In this document: one piece after another, positions 62,013 to 64,000 of the stretch
Numbering within the stretch: position 1 is the first letter of the stretch
Layout of the letters: every line of letters starts with the position of its first letter
Assembly (NCBI RefSeq): GCF_001611675.1
Contig: NZ_CP014766.1
Coordinates: 4,464,001 to 4,528,000 of the forward strand
Length of the DNA stretch: 64,000 nt
Reading direction: 5' to 3'
From: Pontibacter akesuensis
Lineage (GTDB): Bacteria > Bacteroidota > Bacteroidia > Cytophagales > Hymenobacteraceae
The notes under the pieces: model-generated
What the model saw: the letters and a program-made list of their open reading frames with translations, nothing else
What the model was told of the DNA's origin: nothing
The model's database searches: none
Made by a program: the position numbers and the translations under genes

Positions 62013-63314
62013 ATGATGTGCAAGACGGAAATATTTGCGGCTGATCTTCCCGTAAGTTTGGAGGAGCTCCGGCTGAAGGCATTGGCCTGGGCGGATGCTT
62101 TTCCACTGGTTGCCTACTACAACTCCAATAACATCCCATACCCGCACCAGGGTTTTATGCACTTACTGGCTGTTTCAGCCGGAGAGGTGTTAGAACTGGA
62201 GCAGGGTGCAGCTTTTGAAAGCCTGCGTCACGAATTGCAGCAGCACCCGCTTCTCTGCGGCTATTTAACTTATGACCTGAAGAACCAAATAGAAAAACTG
62301 CATAGCAACAATACGGATCATCTAGGATTCCCTCTGTTGACATTCTTTATGCCACAGGTGTACGTATACTTCAACACAAAAAGTATAACTATTTACACTT
62401 CAGCGGATAATGAAGAAGCTGTGCTTGCAGCCATACTCTCTTCTTTGCCTCCCGTTCCTGCCGCCCCTGTCGGGCTGGAGATAAAGCAGCGTGTGTCAAA
62501 AAACAAGTATAAAGAACAGGTAGAACAGATCAGGCAGCACATACTGGAGGGTGATGTGTATGAGTTAAACTACTGCATGGAATTCTATGCCGAGCAGGTA
62601 CAGGTGCAGCCGCTGGCTTTGTACCTAGCCTTAAATGAGGCCTCGCCCACTCCTTTCTCCGGCTACCTTAAGTTGCAGGACAAGTACCTGCTGTGCGCTT
62701 CACCGGAGCGCTTTCTGAAAAAGGAAGGGCAAAAGCTCATTTCTCAGCCCATCAAAGGCACCATCCAACGTGGCCAAACGCCAGCAGAAGACGAACAACT
62801 GCAGCAGCAGCTGCGGCATGACGAAAAAGAACTAGCCGAGAACATGATGATCGTGGATTTAGTGCGCAACGACCTAAGCCGCTCCTGTGCCACCGGAACC
62901 GTGCAGGTAGAAGAGATGTTCGGCATTTACGGCTTCCGGCAGGTGTCGCAGATGATATCCACAGTGGTTGGAGAACTGAAGCCAGAAAAAAACCTGGTGG
63001 ATGCGCTGATCGGCACTTTCCCTATGGGAAGCATGACCGGTGCGCCCAAAATAAGCGCCCTGCAGTTAATTGAGGCGTTGGAAGACACTAAACGCGGGCT
63101 GTACTCGGGCGCTTTCGGCTATATTACCGATACCGGCGACTGCGATTTCAACGTGGTGATCAGGAGCATGCAGTACAATGCCAGCAACGGCTACCTTAGC
63201 TTCATGGTCGGCAGCGCCATCACCTACGACTCTGACCCGGAGCGCGAGTACGAAGAGTGCCTGCTGAAGGCGCAGGCAATCCTGAAGGTGCTTGGCGCTG
63301 GAAATTATGTGTGA
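62013..63314 (+). CDS. pabB: Aminodeoxychorismate synthase component I / chorismate-binding enzyme
   Basis: 433 residues; ATG 62013 or 62016. The chorismate-utilising domain occupies residues 165-430: SPERFL, the PIKGTIQRG block, ENMMIVDLVRNDLSR and FPMGSMTGAPKISALQLIE. It adds ammonia to chorismate to give 4-amino-4-deoxychorismate for folate. PIKGT rather than PIAGT favours PabB over TrpE. The glutaminase PabA is not in the window; a PabC-like gene lies at 21.6 kb. Confidence 0.9.
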   Translation: MMCKTEIFAADLPVSLEELRLKALAWADAFPLVAYYNSNNIPYPHQGFMHLLAVSAGEVLELEQGAAFESLRHELQQHPLLCGYLTYDLKNQIEKLHSNNTDHLGFPLLTFFMPQVYVYFNTKSITIYTSADNEEAVLAAILSSLPPVPAAPVGLEIKQRVSKNKYKEQVEQIRQHILEGDVYELNYCMEFYAEQVQVQPLALYLALNEASPTPFSGYLKLQDKYLLCASPERFLKKEGQKLISQPIKGTIQRGQTPAEDEQLQQQLRHDEKELAENMMIVDLVRNDLSRSCATGTVQVEEMFGIYGFRQVSQMISTVVGELKPEKNLVDALIGTFPMGSMTGAPKISALQLIEALEDTKRGLYSGAFGYITDTGDCDFNVVIRSMQYNASNGYLSFMVGSAITYDSDPEREYEECLLKAQAILKVLGAGNYV

Positions 63315-63430
63315 TAGTATGGAGGTGCTGGTTGTAGCGCTTGTTGTACTTGCTCTATTTCGTCATTCATAATTCTTAATTCATCATTGATTAAAGCTGC
63401 CATTCTGTCACACTTTTGAGAACATTATAG

Positions 63431-63438
63431 TATATTTG
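63431..63438 (+). promoter_or_regulatory. -7 promoter box for miaB
   Basis: TATATTTG, exact match to TAnnTTTG, 20 nt upstream of the miaB ATG. Confidence 0.55.
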
Positions 63439-63458
63439 CAGCTGTAATAGATAGTAAC

Positions 63459-64000
63459 ATGGAGCCAATACTAGATTTAAATTTCATAGATAACCGCACA
63501 CCCGAGCAAGCGGCCGCCTGCGACACGCACGTAACACAGGAGACAAATACCGGAAAATCACGCAAACTGTACATTGAGAGCTATGGTTGCGCCATGAATT
63601 TCTCAGATAGCGAGATCGTTTCGTCCATCATGCATGAGCAAGGCTTCGATACCACTTCAGAGATTGAGCAGGCGGATTTGGTTTTCCTGAACACCTGCTC
63701 CATCCGTGAAAAGGCCGAGCAGACGGTGCGCAACCGACTGGCCCAGATCAACTATCACAAAAAGAAAAAACCGGCTATGATGATCGGGGTGCTGGGTTGT
63801 ATGGCTGAGCGACTGAAGAAATCACTGCTGGAAGAAGAAAAAATTGTGGACCTTGTAGTGGGCCCTGATGCGTACCGCGACCTGCCCAACCTGATCAGTG
63901 AAGTGGATGGCGGGCAGAAAGCAGTGAATGTGCTCCTCTCCCGTGACGAAACTTACGCCGATATCAGCCCAATTCGCCTGAACAGCAACGGCGTAAGTGC
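63459..64000 (+). CDS. miaB: tRNA-2-methylthio-N6-dimethylallyladenosine synthase MiaB, 5' part
   Basis: Open from ATG 63459 to the window end; 180 residues are visible. [34 protein letters not shown] and [10 protein letters not shown] carry the three N-terminal cysteines and are specific to MiaB (YGCQMN-like and SIREKAE). The radical-SAM domain lies beyond the edge. MiaB adds the methylthio group to i6A37 of tRNAs reading UNN codons; MiaE (54.9 kb) acts on the product. The N-terminal 35 residues are a variable extension. Confidence 0.93.
   Translation, partial: MEPILDLNFIDNRTPEQAAACDTHVTQETNTGKSRKLYIESYGCAMNFSDSEIVSSIMHEQGFDTTSEIEQADLVFLNTCSIREKAEQTVRNRLAQINYHKKKKPAMMIGVLGCMAERLKKSLLEEEKIVDLVVGPDAYRDLPNLISEVDGGQKAVNVLLSRDETYADISPIRLNSNGVS

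Overview
The window is a stretch of ordinary, densely coded chromosome from a Bacteroidota bacterium. It most resembles the Cytophagales family Hymenobacteraceae (a Pontibacter-like organism); this placement is inferred, not searched. The reasons are: exact TAnnTTTG (-7) promoter boxes with almost no Shine-Dalgarno sequences, a type III glutamine synthetase, the long Bacteroidetes form of IspG, a Porin_10-type outer-membrane protein, YqgE/AlgH, DUF349 and DUF1015 proteins, MiaE, and a CrtA-like carotenoid monooxygenase. Base composition is near 50% GC. I see no prophage, complete insertion sequence, CRISPR array or rRNA operon.

Layout. 1-9 kb: the tail of a membrane acyltransferase, a Nudix hydrolase, two RNA methyltransferases (RsmF, RlmI), Maf, DUF1015, PdxH, AlgH and a DUF349 repeat protein. 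9.2-9.5 kb: twin tRNA-Thr(TGT) genes. 9.7-19 kb: a GNAT-like protein, an ion channel, a YdjM-type membrane protein, a short-chain dehydrogenase, a small lipoprotein, gyrA and a TPR protein. 19-24 kb: an AT-rich 92-bp inverted-repeat element, a zinc-ribbon protein, a BLUF photoreceptor, MsrA, a PabC-like class IV aminotransferase, a 2H phosphoesterase and FabG. 24-37 kb: secreted metallohydrolases, thyA, an RND/MMPL transporter, a UPF1-like helicase, a SlyD-like FKBP, a Tat-exported oxidoreductase, AcpH, a CrtA-like protein and a DsbA/FrnE protein. 37-51 kb: leuS, marR, ispG with a small membrane-protein gene that gene callers could miss, glnN, an LTA-synthase-like sulfatase, mtaB and an OmpH-like lipoprotein. 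51-64 kb: an AT-rich OpgC-like acyltransferase, a MacB-type permease, a secreted protein of unknown role, miaE, a porin, lpxK, and the run nif3 / zinc ribbon / TPR / pabB / miaB (cut by the window end).

Themes. RNA modification recurs: RsmF, RlmI, MtaB, MiaB and MiaE, the last three all acting at or next to tRNA A37. Folate-related genes occur at three separate places (pabC-like, thyA, pabB). LpxK, the porin, the OmpH-like lipoprotein, the sulfatase and the MMPL transporter belong to the cell envelope.

The most unusual observation is not a gene. The hexamer AAGTAT/ATACTT occurs about 134 times in 64 kb by hand count, against about 30 expected. The heptamer AAGTATA/TATACTT occurs about 89 times, against about 7-8 expected. 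It lies on both strands equally, in all reading frames, inside genes and between them. In genes it is usually read as the codon pair AGT-ATA or ATA-CTT. This looks like a DNA-level, highly iterated motif comparable in kind to cyanobacterial HIP1 or uptake sequences; I know of no description of it. Other points of interest are the 92-bp inverted-repeat element, start codons exactly 4 nt after a -7 box (leaderless mRNAs), and a terminator stem that contains the start codon of the next gene.
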